A stretch of DNA of 64,000 nt, taken from contig JAWSUY010000003.1 of NCBI GenBank assembly GCA_033852175.1, positions 161,130 through 225,129 on the forward strand. Reading direction: 5' to 3'. Both the position numbers and the translations under genes were made by a program. The notes beneath the pieces were generated by a model. The model ran no database searches and was not told the origin of the DNA. It saw nothing but the letters and a program-made list of their open reading frames with translations. Source of the stretch: Agarilytica sp033852175. Its GTDB lineage: Bacteria > Pseudomonadota > Gammaproteobacteria > Pseudomonadales > Cellvibrionaceae. Positions 63,932-64,000 of this stretch are shown here, piece by piece (the stretch's first letter is position 1; each line of letters starts with the position of its first letter).

Positions 63932-63986
63932 AGTCATCCGTCATCCGCCACCCGTCCCCCGTCCCCCGTCCCCCGTCCCCCGTCAC
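63932..63986. repeat. C-rich heptamer tandem array, locus 5b (opposite orientation)
   Basis: GTCATCC and then CCGTCCC repeats (about five CCCCCGT units) run to 63985. It is the same core as locus 5a but on the other strand, 40 bases away, so the two arrays face each other. Confidence 0.88.
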
Positions 63987-64000
63987 TGATGTGGTCAAGC

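Overview
The window is bacterial chromosome, densely coding on both strands. Gene content and order point to a gammaproteobacterium near the Pseudomonas/Cellvibrio group. Blocks also known from Pseudomonas include pyrD-rmf-rlmL, dusA next to tal, gltX next to tRNA-Ala, the mtaD-ubiG-mupP-yciK run beside gyrA, and a fused tyrA-aroA. That placement is inferred from gene order and protein resemblance, not from a search. No phage, transposase or CRISPR array was seen.

Layout. 1-6.1 kb: purL (cut by the window start), then a small cluster of glycosyltransferase, metallo-beta-lactamase-fold hydrolase and glycerophosphodiesterase. 6.2-10 kb (minus strand): HDOD signalling protein, TerB-like protein, transaldolase, tRNA dihydrouridine synthase DusA. 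10.2-16.2 kb: a lipoprotein solute-binding protein with a large hybrid histidine kinase, then a convergent sodium/solute symporter. 16.4-19.2 kb: a BigR/SqrR-type sulfide-response operon (ArsR regulator, TauE exporter, ETHE1-like persulfide dioxygenase, two YeeE/YedE pieces). 19.5-23.8 kb: a periplasmic binding protein, a small unknown, tRNA-Ala(GGC), gltX, a nitroreductase and a DUF4124-glutaredoxin fusion. 24.1-27.4 kb: a ydbH-ynbE-ydbL set for envelope lipid transport. 27.4-33.1 kb: a methyltransferase, a YdeP-type molybdenum oxidoreductase and a divergent haem-binding sensor kinase with its receiver. 33.2-37.2 kb: a secreted RTX-repeat protein with a glycosidase-like region and two envelope unknowns. 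37.6-43.7 kb: DUF2835 protein, pyrD, rmf (reverse), rlmKL, uvrB. 43.8-47.6 kb (minus): yciK, mupP, ubiG, mtaD. 47.9-54 kb: gyrA, pheA, tyrA-aroA. 54.1-57.2 kb: cysD, cysN and a small outer-membrane protein. 57.3-59.2 kb (minus): a CoA-transferase. 59.5-63.8 kb: comEA-like, pyrF, cmk, lapA, lapB, cysC.

How genes work together. Sulfur is a theme: cysD, cysN and cysC activate sulfate to PAPS, while the BigR-type operon handles excess sulfide and persulfide. Aromatic amino acid synthesis (pheA, tyrA-aroA) sits behind gyrA. Pyrimidine synthesis is represented by pyrD and pyrF. Envelope upkeep is represented by ydbH-ynbE-ydbL, lapA-lapB and mupP.

The most unusual non-coding feature is a dispersed family of G-rich tandem heptamers (core ACGGGNN) at about 6.1, 14.4, 35.6, 57.2 and 63.8-64 kb, mostly where genes converge. 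Other unexplained DNA includes a 98-bp element with perfect 23-bp inverted repeats at 44.65 kb, a 214-bp segment bounded by 10-bp inverted repeats at 23.8 kb, and a 570-bp gene-free stretch with hairpins at 28.2-28.7 kb.
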